Below, piece by piece: positions 9,258-18,130 of a DNA stretch of 64,000 nucleotides. The notes under the pieces are model-generated. The model was not told where the DNA came from and made no database searches. It saw only the letters and a list, made by a program, of their open reading frames with translations. Every line of letters starts with the position of its first letter. The stretch's first letter is position 1. Source of the DNA: Sphingobacterium tabacisoli (lineage in GTDB: Bacteria > Bacteroidota > Bacteroidia > Sphingobacteriales > Sphingobacteriaceae). The stretch is taken from the NCBI RefSeq assembly GCF_017908035.1, contig NZ_JAEQMU010000001.1, positions 2,418,001-2,482,000 of the forward strand. Reading direction: 5' to 3'. Position numbers and translations under genes: made by a program.

Positions 9258-9644
9258 CTATCGTACGTTTTTATCAATCTGCTGGAGAAAGCCGTAATCT
9301 TCAAAAGAAAAGCTTCCTGTTTGTTGCATATGATGTTCAAACAGGGCTTTTGCTTTCAGAAGCAAACCATTATCCTGATTGATCAATCCATCATACATCA
9401 GAAGCTGTGCCAGGGGCCGAATCTGCTCCTGTTCTAGGCTTTTGCTATAATCAATAACCTCTGCATCACTAAGATTTAGGAAAAAAGCACGCTCTTCGTT
9501 GAAAAAATCCAGATAACCGGTATCAATATTGACAGCTTCCGCCGTTTCCTGAAGGCCTTCCCACTTCCCGACCAAAAGGCGGAGAAACTTGCCCATCTCA
9601 TTTATCCAATTTAGTATCGTGTCTTTTTCGTATCGAATTCCCAT
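9258..9644 (-). CDS. hypothetical protein, last gene of the proBA operon
   Basis: A 128-aa soluble, mainly helical acidic protein that I do not recognise. There is no signal peptide, membrane segment or metal motif. It starts 6 bp after the proA stop on the same strand, so it is almost certainly translated from the proBA transcript. Its stop is 10 bp from the converging acyl-CoA dehydrogenase stop. Codon use and composition look like the neighbours. A role tied to proline synthesis or osmotic response is only guilt by association. Confidence 0.75.
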   Translation of the reverse strand: MGIRYEKDTILNWINEMGKFLRLLVGKWEGLQETAEAVNIDTGYLDFFNEERAFFLNLSDAEVIDYSKSLEQEQIRPLAQLLMYDGLINQDNGLLLKAKALFEHHMQQTGSFSFEDYGFLQQIDKNVR

Positions 9645-9650
9645 AATTAT

Positions 9651-10898
9651 TTATCTTACCTGTCCGTCTCCTGTGACAAACCACTTCTCTGTTACTAATT
9701 TTTCCAGCGCGAAAGGCCCACGCGCGTGCAGCTTCTGCGTAGAAATACCGATTTCTGCCCCTAATCCGAACTCTCCCCCATCCGTAAAACGGGTTGAAGC
9801 ATTAGAATAAACTGCCGCTGCATCTACCGAGCGCATAAATTTCGTAATTTTAGCTGAATCCTGCGACACAATACACTCCGAATGTTTGGAAGAATAATAT
9901 GCAATATGGGAAAGTGCCTCGTCTAAACCACTCACCTCTTTTATCGAACACTTTAAATCTAAAAACTCACGGCCAAAATCATCTTCCTCAGCACGCTGCA
10001 CATAAGGGTATCCCGCTTCTTGAAAAATACCATACAGTTTATCCGTCGCGAAAACTTCGACCTCCGCCGCTACAAAATGAGGAATAAGTTGTTGTATAAA
10101 CGACCTATCAACATTTTCATCCACTAGAATCGTATCTAACGCATTACACACAGAAGGTCGTGAAATCTTTGCATTGGCAACGATACGAGCTGCTTTCTCC
10201 AAATCTGCACTGGCCTCGATATAGGTATGGCAGACTCCTGCCCCGGTCTCTATCACAGGAACCTTGGCATGTTGACGGACAAAATCGATCAAGCCCTGCG
10301 ACCCGCGAGGAATAATGATATCAACATATCCCACAGCTTCCAAAAGTGCACCAATCAAATTTCGGTCTGTAGGCAACAGCTGTACGATATGAGGATCTGT
10401 TCCATATTCGACCAACGCGCTTTGAAGGATTCCAACCAGATAACTATTTGTATACCAAGCATCACTACCACCCCGCAAAAGACATACGTTTCCGGATTGT
10501 ATACACAGCGCAGCAACATCAATAGTCACATTAGGTCTTGATTCATAGATTACACCAACAACCCCCAATGCTACTGTTCTCTTTTCGATCAAAAGCCCAT
10601 TATCAAGCTGTTTTGCACTCAATAATTTGTCCGTAGGGTCTTCCAATTGACTAACATCTTCCACACTTTGCGCTAAATTCTCAATCCGATCTACGGTCAG
10701 TTTTAGGCGATCGTACTTTGGATCAGCAACGTCCATCCGTTCTAAATCCAACTGATTCTGCGTCAGAATATCATGACTATTCGTTCGTAATAGCGTGGCA
10801 ATACGCTTCAATATTTGTTGCTTATCTTTCAGTTGCAAACCACTTACGGCCTGCTTCGCGGCACGGCTATTCAGCAACTGTTGTTGTATACTATTCAT
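9651..10898 (-). CDS. proA: glutamate-5-semialdehyde dehydrogenase (gamma-glutamyl phosphate reductase)
   Basis: A 415-aa cytoplasmic enzyme of proline synthesis. It reduces gamma-glutamyl phosphate with NADPH to glutamate semialdehyde, which cyclises to pyrroline-5-carboxylate. The aldehyde-dehydrogenase fold shows the catalytic Cys251 in SRPSVCNALD, plus VIYESRPNVTIDVAALC and PRGSQGLIDFV. Length matches ProA. It lies 61 bp downstream of proB, its pathway partner, and 6 bp upstream of the small orphan gene. No proC is present in the window. Confidence 0.96.
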   Translation of the reverse strand: MNSIQQQLLNSRAAKQAVSGLQLKDKQQILKRIATLLRTNSHDILTQNQLDLERMDVADPKYDRLKLTVDRIENLAQSVEDVSQLEDPTDKLLSAKQLDNGLLIEKRTVALGVVGVIYESRPNVTIDVAALCIQSGNVCLLRGGSDAWYTNSYLVGILQSALVEYGTDPHIVQLLPTDRNLIGALLEAVGYVDIIIPRGSQGLIDFVRQHAKVPVIETGAGVCHTYIEASADLEKAARIVANAKISRPSVCNALDTILVDENVDRSFIQQLIPHFVAAEVEVFATDKLYGIFQEAGYPYVQRAEEDDFGREFLDLKCSIKEVSGLDEALSHIAYYSSKHSECIVSQDSAKITKFMRSVDAAAVYSNASTRFTDGGEFGLGAEIGISTQKLHARGPFALEKLVTEKWFVTGDGQVR

Positions 10899-10959
10899 TT
10901 TCTTTCTATTTATTAAGCCTTAGCCAGCATCTATTTTCTTTCTTACTCTTCTTCCCTAA

Positions 10960-11991
10960 TTATAAGAGGACAATATCATCGGCATGTGCCAGTGCTATAT
11001 TCTTCTTTGTATCCGATTTCATTAAGGCCATGGAGTCAACTTTTGCCTTAGCCACAGCCTGCACAACACCGTCTTTGTCTGCAATCTGAAAAACCTCACC
11101 GACTTCAAATTCCCCCACCACTTCTGTTACCCCTACCGCCAATAGGCTTTTCCGCTGTTGAATCGCTTTCAGTGCACCTTGATCTAGCTTCACCATCCCC
11201 GCTATCAGACTACCGCTAGCCAGCCATTTATGCCTAGAGGACACTTTTTTCTTTTGGGCCAAGCAAACAGTACCAGTCTCCCCAACTATTGCTTTCAAGA
11301 TACCGTCCGGAGTCTGCATACTAAAGATCACCGCCTTGATTCCCATCTGAGTTGCCAATCGAGCAAAATTAAGCTTTGAAGTCATCCCTCCAAGCCCTAC
11401 TGCTGATTTCTCCTTTCGCGCCAAAGCCAAAGCATCCTTATCCACTACCTCGATCAGCGGAATCACATTTCCTTTATCGTCTAGCACACCAGGCACAGAT
11501 GTGCTAAACAAAAGCTGTTCCGCTCCAAACCCAACGGCAATCAAGGTCGCCAGTTCGTCATTATCCGAAAACTTCAGCTCCATGTTACTCACCACATCAT
11601 TCTCATTGGCAACAGGAATTATATTATTCTTCCATAATGTTTCGTAGGTGCTTTTAAGCTGCAAAAACTGGCTTCTATTTGAAAAATGATGGCGTTCACA
11701 GAGACTCTGCGCCAATGCTATCCGAAACGGTTTGAAATAGGTAGAATACGTCCGCATGAGTAAAGGGTTGCCTATCGCAGCCGCGGCTTTACGCTGTTCC
11801 AATGTACCTGTATACCGCGGAATAAATTGCCTACCCGCAGCAACTGCACCAGAAGACACCAATACAATATTATATGTTGCCTGTAACACAGCACACTGCC
11901 GTGCTATTTCCAATACAATCCGCTCATCTATCTCTCCTTCTGTTGTGATGGATGCTGACCCAAATTTAATAACCAATACAGGCTTTTTCAT
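10960..11991 (-). CDS. proB: glutamate 5-kinase
   Basis: A 343-aa enzyme that phosphorylates glutamate with ATP, the committed and usually proline-inhibited first step of proline synthesis. The amino-acid kinase domain (about 1-240) shows KFGSASIT, LVSSGAVAAG, NENDVVS and GGMTSKL. The C-terminal part (about 255-335) looks like the PUA domain of long-form ProB. It is slightly shorter than the E. coli enzyme (367 aa). First gene of the proB-proA-orf operon. Confidence 0.94.
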   Translation of the reverse strand: MKKPVLVIKFGSASITTEGEIDERIVLEIARQCAVLQATYNIVLVSSGAVAAGRQFIPRYTGTLEQRKAAAAIGNPLLMRTYSTYFKPFRIALAQSLCERHHFSNRSQFLQLKSTYETLWKNNIIPVANENDVVSNMELKFSDNDELATLIAVGFGAEQLLFSTSVPGVLDDKGNVIPLIEVVDKDALALARKEKSAVGLGGMTSKLNFARLATQMGIKAVIFSMQTPDGILKAIVGETGTVCLAQKKKVSSRHKWLASGSLIAGMVKLDQGALKAIQQRKSLLAVGVTEVVGEFEVGEVFQIADKDGVVQAVAKAKVDSMALMKSDTKKNIALAHADDIVLL

Positions 11992-12397
11992 CGTAACGAC
12001 TATTTAACGTATTTTTTTAGATTAACTTTTTGTTACCTTATTTACGAGAATTCCCTGGCTTGAATTAACTATACCCAATGGAGTTCGGTTAGTATCTCGC
12101 CACAACTCCTTGTCAATTTAGCAAAAAACAATCGATTTCATTTGAAAAAGAATAAACTTAGAGATTTTTAATTTAAAATACAACAAACCACAGCAATTAT
12201 GAAAAGGCGGGCTATCCCCCTAAAATCCACCGAAGACTAGTCCGCAGCAGACCTATTCCTTAAGAAAAAATAAGCTTCCGAATATACTTTAATCAAATTA
12301 GGAACATTAATTGCTCTACAAGATAGATTAGAAGTTAGAAAATAGTACACCGCTTACCATTAAGCACCAAATCATTGACACTTAAAAACAATCTACT
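11992..12397. other. 406-bp intergenic region, no feature recognised
   Basis: AT-rich gap between the divergent proB and small lipoprotein genes. I found no clear TAnnTTTG box, hairpin, tRNA or convincing short ORF. It must hold both promoters. Confidence 0.5.
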
Positions 12398-12829
12398 ATG
12401 AAAACACCTATGCTATTATTATTGCTATTTGCCCTCTTCTCGAGTAGCTGTCAGTCTTCAAAAGTATCTTCGTCTACACCAAGTACCGATACCTTAACCT
12501 CTGTGGGAGGGGATAAGGATAGGCATGGCTGTCTCGTTGCGGCTGGTTATACCTGGTCTCAACTGCGGAGTGAATGTGTTCGCCCATTTGAAGAAGGCAT
12601 CGCATTACATGCGCTAAACACATCAACCGCCTATCAGACATCGGCGTATATATTAGTGGATAGCGCTAAAAATGAAGCTGAGGTTTTCATTCCTGAAGAA
12701 CAGAACAGTATCCTCTTAAATCAGCGCAACGCAACGACTTACACCAACGGCAGATTTACCCTTGTTCAGGAAGCAAACTGCTGGACGCTAAACTTAAACA
12801 AAACAGCCCTTTATCAGGAGAAGAAATAA
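12398..12829 (+). CDS. small lipoprotein with Cys-containing GYTW motif
   Basis: A 143-aa protein with a signal peptide and lipobox FSSSC (Cys18), then a Ser/Thr-rich linker. A conserved-looking block follows: DRHGCLVAAGYTWSQLRSEC then VRPFEEG. A C-terminal beta-rich half (residues 65-140) resembles small inhibitor or binding folds. The GC-x3-AGYTW-x5-C motif recurs in small Bacteroidota secreted lipoproteins as I recall them, but I cannot give a function. Monocistronic; its end faces uvrB. Confidence 0.75.
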   Translation: MKTPMLLLLLFALFSSSCQSSKVSSSTPSTDTLTSVGGDKDRHGCLVAAGYTWSQLRSECVRPFEEGIALHALNTSTAYQTSAYILVDSAKNEAEVFIPEEQNSILLNQRNATTYTNGRFTLVQEANCWTLNLNKTALYQEKK

Positions 12830-12838
12830 AAATCGGGA

Positions 12839-12866
12839 CGATTTGGATAACTTATTATCCAAATCG
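12839..12866 (-). terminator. terminator for uvrB
   Basis: A 12-bp stem (12839-12850 with 12855-12866, core GATTTGGATAA) with loop CTTA. Read on the minus strand it is followed by a T-rich run, so it ends uvrB. The right arm overlaps the last uvrB codons. Confidence 0.7.
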
Positions 12867-14882
12867 CTCTTCATAGGATTTCTCCAAGGCAAACATTTCA
12901 TCACGAAGCTTTGCAGCTTCCAAAAAGTCCATTTCTTTCGCTGCCTTTTCCATCCGCTTACGTACCGTATCAACCGCCTTCTTAAGGTCTTTTTCACTCA
13001 TATAAGCAATCAAAGGATCTGCAGCTACACTGACGCCTGGTTCAGGTTCGACATATGGCTTTTGTTCTCCCTTAAAGTCCGCAACAGATGTCTGTTCCAA
13101 TATCTCTTCGCGCGTTTTACCGACTGTACGTGGCGTAATTCCGTGCTCTACATTATATGCAATCTGCTTTTCCCGGCGTCGGTTGGTTTCGTCGATGGTA
13201 ACCCGCATACTGTCGGTCATCTTATCGGCATACATAATTACCCTTCCCTTCTCATTACGAGCTGCACGTCCGATAGTCTGTATCAGTGAACGCTCGGAGC
13301 GTAAGAAACCTTCTTTATCCGCATCGAGAATAGCGACCAGAGTCACTTCCGGTAAATCTAACCCTTCACGTAATAAATTGACCCCTACTAATACATCAAA
13401 CTCTCCCAATCGCAATCCCCGTAGTATCTCCACCCGTTCCAATGTTTTCACCTCAGAATGGATATAGCGTACCTTTATATTTAGACGGCTCATGTATTTA
13501 GTCAGCTCCTCGGCCATTCTCTTTGTCAATGTTGTAGCCAACACACGCCCACCTTCTTTTATCGTTTTATCGACCTGTTCCAGAAAGTCGTCCACCTGAT
13601 TCATTGCCGGACGCACCTCAATAATAGGATCCAATAGGCCAGTAGGACGAATGACCTGCTCAACGATAAGACCTTCAGTCTGTTGTAACTCATAGTCTCC
13701 CGGAGTAGCGGATACATATATTGTTTGATTCGTTAGCGACTCAAATTCTGGGAAATTCAATGGCCTATTGTCCAACGCTGCCGGGAGGCGGAAACCATGC
13801 TCGACCAATGATATCTTTCTCGAGCGGTCCCCTCCATACATCGCACGCAGTTGAGGCAAGGTTACATGGCTTTCATCGATGACCAATAGGTAATCTTCAG
13901 GAAAATAATCCAAAAGGCAGAAGGGTCGTGTACCAGGTTCCCGACCATCAAAAAATCGGGAATAGTTTTCTATACCAGAACAGTATCCCAATTCACGCAT
14001 CATTTCCAAATCGTAATTAACACGCTCCTCTAGGCGCTTAGCTTCCAGCATCCGGCCTTCTTCTTCGAGCTGGGCTTTGCGCTGTACCAGCTCCTCCTGT
14101 ATAGCCCAGATAGACTGGGTAAACTTCTCCTTAGGTGTTACAAACAGTGTAGCAGGAAAAAGAGATAACGTTTCATGCTTTAACAAAGTCTTACCACTGA
14201 TAGGATCTATTTCACTAAGTTCGTCGATTTCATCCCCAAAGAAAGAAACACGATAAGCGTTGTCCAAATAGGCCGGATAGATATCTACCGTATCGCCCTT
14301 GACCCGAAATGTCCCCCGCTTGAACTCCGTAGTCGTCCGTGCATATAATATTTCCACCAACTTATGTAAAAATGCGTTCCTAGACACCGTCATTCCTACA
14401 CCGAATCGAAAGATTGACTTCGAGAAATCATCGGGATTCCCCATACCGTAGATACAGGATACCGAAGAGACCACAATGACATCCCTTCGCCCAGACATTA
14501 ATGCCGAGGTACTCGCCAACCGCAATTTTTCGATTTCCTCGTTGATCGCCAGATCCTTTTCAATATAGGTATTGGTTGATGCGATAAACGCTTCCGGTTG
14601 GTAATAATCATAATAGGACACAAAATAGTTGACCGAATTCTCAGGAAAGAACTGTTTGAACTCTCCATATAACTGCGCAGCCAGCGTCTTATTATGACTT
14701 AGTATTAAAGTTGGCTTTTGGGTCTGCTGAATGACATTAGCTACCGTAAAGGTCTTTCCAGAACCGGTCACCCCCAGAAGTGTCTGATACGTATCTCCTT
14801 GGTTTACTCCCTGTACTAATTCTTTTATCGCTTGTGGCTGATCTCCGGTAGGATAATATTCTGACGTAAGTTGAAATTTCAT
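12855..14882 (-). CDS. uvrB: UvrABC excision nuclease subunit B
   Basis: A 675-aa nucleotide excision repair helicase. UvrB accepts damaged DNA from UvrA, verifies the lesion and recruits UvrC. Walker A is GVTGSGKT (residues 37-44). The damage-probing beta-hairpin region YYDYYQPEAF, the DESH box and helicase motifs GREGLDLPEV-like and QTIGRAARN are present. The C-terminal UVR domain (about 632-667, LRDEMFALEKSYEERFG) binds UvrC. Full family length. It is divergent from upp; no uvrA or uvrC is in the window. Confidence 0.97.
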   Translation of the reverse strand: MKFQLTSEYYPTGDQPQAIKELVQGVNQGDTYQTLLGVTGSGKTFTVANVIQQTQKPTLILSHNKTLAAQLYGEFKQFFPENSVNYFVSYYDYYQPEAFIASTNTYIEKDLAINEEIEKLRLASTSALMSGRRDVIVVSSVSCIYGMGNPDDFSKSIFRFGVGMTVSRNAFLHKLVEILYARTTTEFKRGTFRVKGDTVDIYPAYLDNAYRVSFFGDEIDELSEIDPISGKTLLKHETLSLFPATLFVTPKEKFTQSIWAIQEELVQRKAQLEEEGRMLEAKRLEERVNYDLEMMRELGYCSGIENYSRFFDGREPGTRPFCLLDYFPEDYLLVIDESHVTLPQLRAMYGGDRSRKISLVEHGFRLPAALDNRPLNFPEFESLTNQTIYVSATPGDYELQQTEGLIVEQVIRPTGLLDPIIEVRPAMNQVDDFLEQVDKTIKEGGRVLATTLTKRMAEELTKYMSRLNIKVRYIHSEVKTLERVEILRGLRLGEFDVLVGVNLLREGLDLPEVTLVAILDADKEGFLRSERSLIQTIGRAARNEKGRVIMYADKMTDSMRVTIDETNRRREKQIAYNVEHGITPRTVGKTREEILEQTSVADFKGEQKPYVEPEPGVSVAADPLIAYMSEKDLKKAVDTVRKRMEKAAKEMDFLEAAKLRDEMFALEKSYEERFG

Positions 14883-15005
14883 AGTGCTCCTTCTATTGTA
14901 AAAATACCAAATTTAGGACCGTTTTCACAGTACATTCCTATTATTATGACGGAAAAGAAACTAAATAGGCTTTTTTTCGTAATTTGGTCAATAAATACCA
15001 TTACC

Positions 15006-15653
15006 ATGATTCATATACTGACAAAAGAAAACAGCATTGCAAACCATTTCATTTCGGAGCTCCGGGATAAGGAAATCCAAAAGGATAGTATGCGCTTCCG
15101 AAGGAATATCGAGAGACTTGGCGAGGTGATGGCTTATGAAATCAGTAAGACATTTACCTATTCACCGGAAGAAATAGAAACTCCCTTAGGTGTCGCCGAG
15201 ATGCACACTCTACAGGAACAGCCAGTGCTTATTACCTTAATCCGGGCAGGCCTTCCTTTTCACCAGGGTTTTCTCAATATCTTCGACCGCGCTGAATCAG
15301 GCTTTATAGCTGCACATAGACACACCAAGAAAAGCGGGGAATTTGAAATTCACCGCAAATATCAGAACACTCCGAATTTGGACGAGCGTATCGTAATCGT
15401 ATCAGACCCTATGCTAGCAACCGGCAAAAGCCTTGTTCTTTGCTGCAAGGAACTACTCAGCGAATACAATATCAAAGAGCTTCATATAGCATCTATTATC
15501 GCCAGCCAGGAAGGCGTTGATCACGTCCGTGCATTCATTCCCGAAGCTCAGATTTGGCTTGGCGACGTCGACAATGAGCTGACCAGCAAATCTTATATCG
15601 TCCCAGGTCTGGGCGACGCAGGAGACCTGGCCTATGGCACAAAGGAGCATTAA
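15006..15653 (+). CDS. upp: uracil phosphoribosyltransferase
   Basis: A 215-aa salvage enzyme converting uracil and PRPP to UMP. The start is ATG at 15006 (MIHILTKENS); the open frame runs upstream into uvrB sequence without a plausible start. Motifs seen: LITLIRAGLPFHQG, the PRPP loop IVIVSDPMLATGKS, and the uracil-binding C-terminal block IVPGLGDAGD. Length agrees with the family (208 aa in E. coli). Divergent from uvrB. Confidence 0.93.
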   Translation: MIHILTKENSIANHFISELRDKEIQKDSMRFRRNIERLGEVMAYEISKTFTYSPEEIETPLGVAEMHTLQEQPVLITLIRAGLPFHQGFLNIFDRAESGFIAAHRHTKKSGEFEIHRKYQNTPNLDERIVIVSDPMLATGKSLVLCCKELLSEYNIKELHIASIIASQEGVDHVRAFIPEAQIWLGDVDNELTSKSYIVPGLGDAGDLAYGTKEH

Positions 15654-15766
15654 GAAACGATGACTATATAACTTGATAACAAGACAACTTCATAACTTAA
15701 AAATAACACACAATTAATAGATAATGAACACGATAACCCTATATTTAATTAACAAAATTATAACTT

Positions 15767-16240
15767 ATGGAATGGCAAAAATACAATGGCGAATACCTTC
15801 GCCTACCAATTATGGATGCTGTTGAAGCTGCAATCCTTAGAGAGAATCTACTTGGAAACAAACTCAAAGTTTTCATCGGCACCGATTCCCAAGTAAAACG
15901 CGGAACAGCCGAATTCGCAACCGTAGTCGTATTTCTACGCGAGCACAAAGGGGGATTTATGTTCATCCACAAAGACCGTAAAGCCCACAACATGAGCATC
16001 AAGGAACGTATGCTATTAGAGGTTCAAAAATCCATCGAAACCGCTTATCACCTCTGCCCTATTCTCGATCAGTATGAAGTCGATCTGGAAGTACATGCCG
16101 ACATCAATACCAATCCTACTTTCGAATCCAACGTCGCACTGAAAGAAGCAATGGGCTATATTCTAGGGATGGGCTTTGTATTCAAGGCCAAACCTGAATC
16201 TTTTGCCAGTACAAATTGCGCTAATAAAATTGTGCAATAA
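15767..16240 (+). CDS. YkuK-family RNase H-like protein
   Basis: A 157-aa soluble protein matching the ribonuclease H-like YkuK family (formerly DUF458). Residues 36-55 carry FIGTDSQVKRGTAEFATVVV, the first strand-and-Asp motif of an RNase H-like fold. Further acidic residues appear in EVHADINTNP. Activity of the family is not established. It is 113 bp after upp and 62 bp before the P-loop kinase gene on the same strand, so loose operon membership is possible. Confidence 0.82.
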   Translation: MEWQKYNGEYLRLPIMDAVEAAILRENLLGNKLKVFIGTDSQVKRGTAEFATVVVFLREHKGGFMFIHKDRKAHNMSIKERMLLEVQKSIETAYHLCPILDQYEVDLEVHADINTNPTFESNVALKEAMGYILGMGFVFKAKPESFASTNCANKIVQ

Positions 16241-16302
16241 AAAAAGATTAACGGATTAGAGCCTTTACGTAACTCCAAAAAAATGCTTAATATTGTTCCT
16301 CC

Positions 16303-16872
16303 ATGAACAATATAGAGGACTATTTACGGAAAATCGCAGTCGTTGGCCCTGAATCAACAGGAAAATCGACAATGGCTCAATACCTTGCTAAGGCACTGGA
16401 CAGCTCTTATGTACCAGAGTATGCCCGATACTACTGCAAGAATCTACAGAACCAATACAGTCTGCAAGATGAGACCAATATGTTCTATGGACAAATAGCC
16501 CTAGAAGAAGCTATCTCCTCCCAAGTCAAAAGCAATGTATTAATCTGTGACACCACTATTATGACCGTAAAAATATGGTGTGACCATTTATTCAACCATA
16601 CTCCAACTATTGTCCTAGAGGAAATAGAACAGCGTAAGTATGATTTATACTTATTGATGGATATTGACCTACCCTGGGAAAACGACCCACTAAGAGATTT
16701 TCCCCAAGAAAGGGAACATTTTATGGAAATCTGGAAAAAGGAACTGGATAACAACAATGCAAACTACAACGTAATATCCGGATTAGGTGATCAAAGGTTA
16801 AAGAATGGTCTTGATGTCTGTCATTTTTTTCTAAACAATTCTACATCGACATCATTGAAAGAACACCTTTAA
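16303..16872 (+). CDS. NadR-like P-loop ATPase/kinase (probable ribosylnicotinamide kinase)
   Basis: A 189-aa protein with Walker A GPESTGKST (residues 15-23) and the block VPEYARYY typical of the kinase half of NadR (AAA_28 family). That domain phosphorylates nicotinamide riboside to NMN for NAD salvage. The DNA-binding and adenylyltransferase domains of full NadR are absent. A second acidic block (ENDPLRDFPQEREHF) follows the usual family pattern. Its 3' end overlaps the converging S24 repressor gene by 32 bp. Function is by family, medium certainty. Confidence 0.8.
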   Translation: MNNIEDYLRKIAVVGPESTGKSTMAQYLAKALDSSYVPEYARYYCKNLQNQYSLQDETNMFYGQIALEEAISSQVKSNVLICDTTIMTVKIWCDHLFNHTPTIVLEEIEQRKYDLYLLMDIDLPWENDPLRDFPQEREHFMEIWKKELDNNNANYNVISGLGDQRLKNGLDVCHFFLNNSTSTSLKEHL

Positions 16873-17455
16873 CCTTGTAAACAGCTTTTACAAGCGAGAT
16901 ATCAAGTATAAGATCATCAAAGTCATCCGTATTTTTAGCTACTAACCTCCAGCTTTTTTCATTTAAGCCACGGATAAAACGAACAACATTTATTTTTTCT
17001 GAAACGATGAGATAAATATCACCAAACACAACTGCATCTTTATCTACCTTCTTCACAAACACCATACTTCCATGCTCTATCTCCGGACTCATAGAGTCTC
17101 CTTGATTAATAAAAGCAAAGTCACTACCAGCCAAGATTGATATTTCTAATTCATCCACAATAGGCATTTGAGACAAATCAGTATTAAATTCTTCCGAGCT
17201 CATGTTATAAAGCGGAATTTTAGGGGCTGGCTCATCGACCTTCAGCATAGCACCTTCTCCCGTCAATAACCAAGCTTCATTAATATCAGAAAATCTCTCT
17301 ACGATAATTCCCGCTAGATTTTTACTGATATCGTAATTACCTTTCTTTATCTGGTACAAACGCTCTGCTCTACTCAACCCTATTTCTCTCGAAAAAGAGT
17401 TAACATTCAAACCCAAATATTGTATTACTTGATCCAAGCGACCCCAGTTAGACAT
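16841..17455 (-). CDS. S24 (LexA/CI-like) transcriptional repressor without the catalytic Lys
   Basis: A 204-aa regulator. The N terminus (about 1-68) is an XRE/CI-type helix-turn-helix (FSREIGLSRAERLYQIKKG, then INEAWLLTGEG). The C-terminal half is an S24 peptidase-like fold with the Ser motif NQGDSM (Ser121). Where LexA and CI have the catalytic Lys in VKR, this protein reads VVRF (Val158), and no Ala-Gly cleavage site sits at the normal distance upstream. RecA-triggered self-cleavage is therefore unlikely. It is divergent from the small ORF and collagen-like gene, whose promoters carry matching palindromes. Confidence 0.87.
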   Translation of the reverse strand: MSNWGRLDQVIQYLGLNVNSFSREIGLSRAERLYQIKKGNYDISKNLAGIIVERFSDINEAWLLTGEGAMLKVDEPAPKIPLYNMSSEEFNTDLSQMPIVDELEISILAGSDFAFINQGDSMSPEIEHGSMVFVKKVDKDAVVFGDIYLIVSEKINVVRFIRGLNEKSWRLVAKNTDDFDDLILDISLVKAVYKVKGVLSMMSM

Positions 17456-17651
17456 ATTATAATTTTATATAAAAAGTACCAAAATAACAAGTCTTTACAC
17501 AAGACTAACCTCATTAAAAACGAAAGCTCTTTAGCTTACGCTACACTATACGTCATCATCTTGCACACATTGAGATAACACGCACGTGAACTAAACAAAT
17601 ATTAGGCCAATTTAAGGAAAGCAAATTTAATAACAAAAAAACAATTGATTA

Positions 17652-17682
17652 TTGCATAACACAATTTAATATTGTACGTTTG
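17652..17682 (+). promoter_or_regulatory. promoter with overlapping palindromic operator (copy 1)
   Basis: TTG at 17652-17654, 20 bp, then TACGTTTG at 17675-17682 fits the Bacteroidota promoter. ACAAT-TTAAT-ATTGT (17661-17675) sits directly against the -7 box. The same arrangement recurs in copy 2 at 18033-18062. It lies in the 324-bp AT-rich gap next to the divergent S24 repressor, so repressor binding is a reasonable inference. The rest of the gap (17456-17651) shows nothing definite. Confidence 0.6.
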
Positions 17683-17779
17683 TGTAGTTCAAAAACTACA
17701 AAACTAGACAAAGAAATAATAATAAACTAAGCGAGACATAGTCAACAAACCAAAACAGACTCATTAACCAGTTAAGATT

Positions 17780-18013
17780 ATGGATTCTAAAGCATACAAA
17801 GACGGAAAAGATAAATCAACGCAAAAAGAAATAAGCAAAAAAGACATAATGAGCATATTAGCTCTAAAAAACATAAGAATAAAAGATAAAAAATACGCAG
17901 AAGAGCACTTAACATTTGAGCAAAAAAGCGAGAAAACCTCTTTTGAAGTAAAAGTAACCGACATCGACGGTCAAATCCACATGTTCCATCTCGAACTAAA
18001 AAGGTACAAATAA
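17780..18013 (+). CDS. small hypothetical basic protein
   Basis: A 77-aa Lys-rich hydrophilic protein that I do not recognise; no signal peptide or membrane segment. The N-terminal 45 residues are helical and charged, and the last 30 (SFEVKVTDIDGQIHMFHLEL) look like beta strands. It starts 98 bp after the -7 box of operator copy 1. A comparably sized ORF at 22580-22804 has a similar layout (Lys-rich helix, ending in LEL or YEL plus a short basic tail), but homology is uncertain. Confidence 0.6.
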   Translation: MDSKAYKDGKDKSTQKEISKKDIMSILALKNIRIKDKKYAEEHLTFEQKSEKTSFEVKVTDIDGQIHMFHLELKRYK

Positions 18014-18032
18014 ATAAATTTTCAAATTTAAT

Positions 18033-18062
18033 TTTGTTATACAATATTATGTTGTACTTTTA
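18033..18062 (+). promoter_or_regulatory. promoter with overlapping palindromic operator (copy 2)
   Basis: TTTG at 18033-18036, 18 bp, then TACTTTTA at 18055-18062. ACAAT-ATTAT-GTTGT (18041-18055) matches operator copy 1 in position and sequence; the 22-bp segments agree at 17 positions. It drives the collagen-like lipoprotein gene at 18131. Confidence 0.6.
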
Positions 18063-18130
18063 CAAAATATTACATTATTAGATATCAAAACAATATTAAC
18101 GTAACTGAATTCAAATTTCAAAAGTAGAAT

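Noticed and set aside
12398..12829. Small lipoprotein as a Kazal-type inhibitor
   Set aside because: Only two Cys are present in the motif region after the lipobox; the Kazal pattern of six is not met.
16841..17455. Ala-Gly at residues 109-110 of the S24 protein as a LexA-type cleavage site
   Set aside because: It lies only 11 residues before Ser121; in LexA and CI the site is about 34-37 residues upstream, and the catalytic Lys is missing as well.
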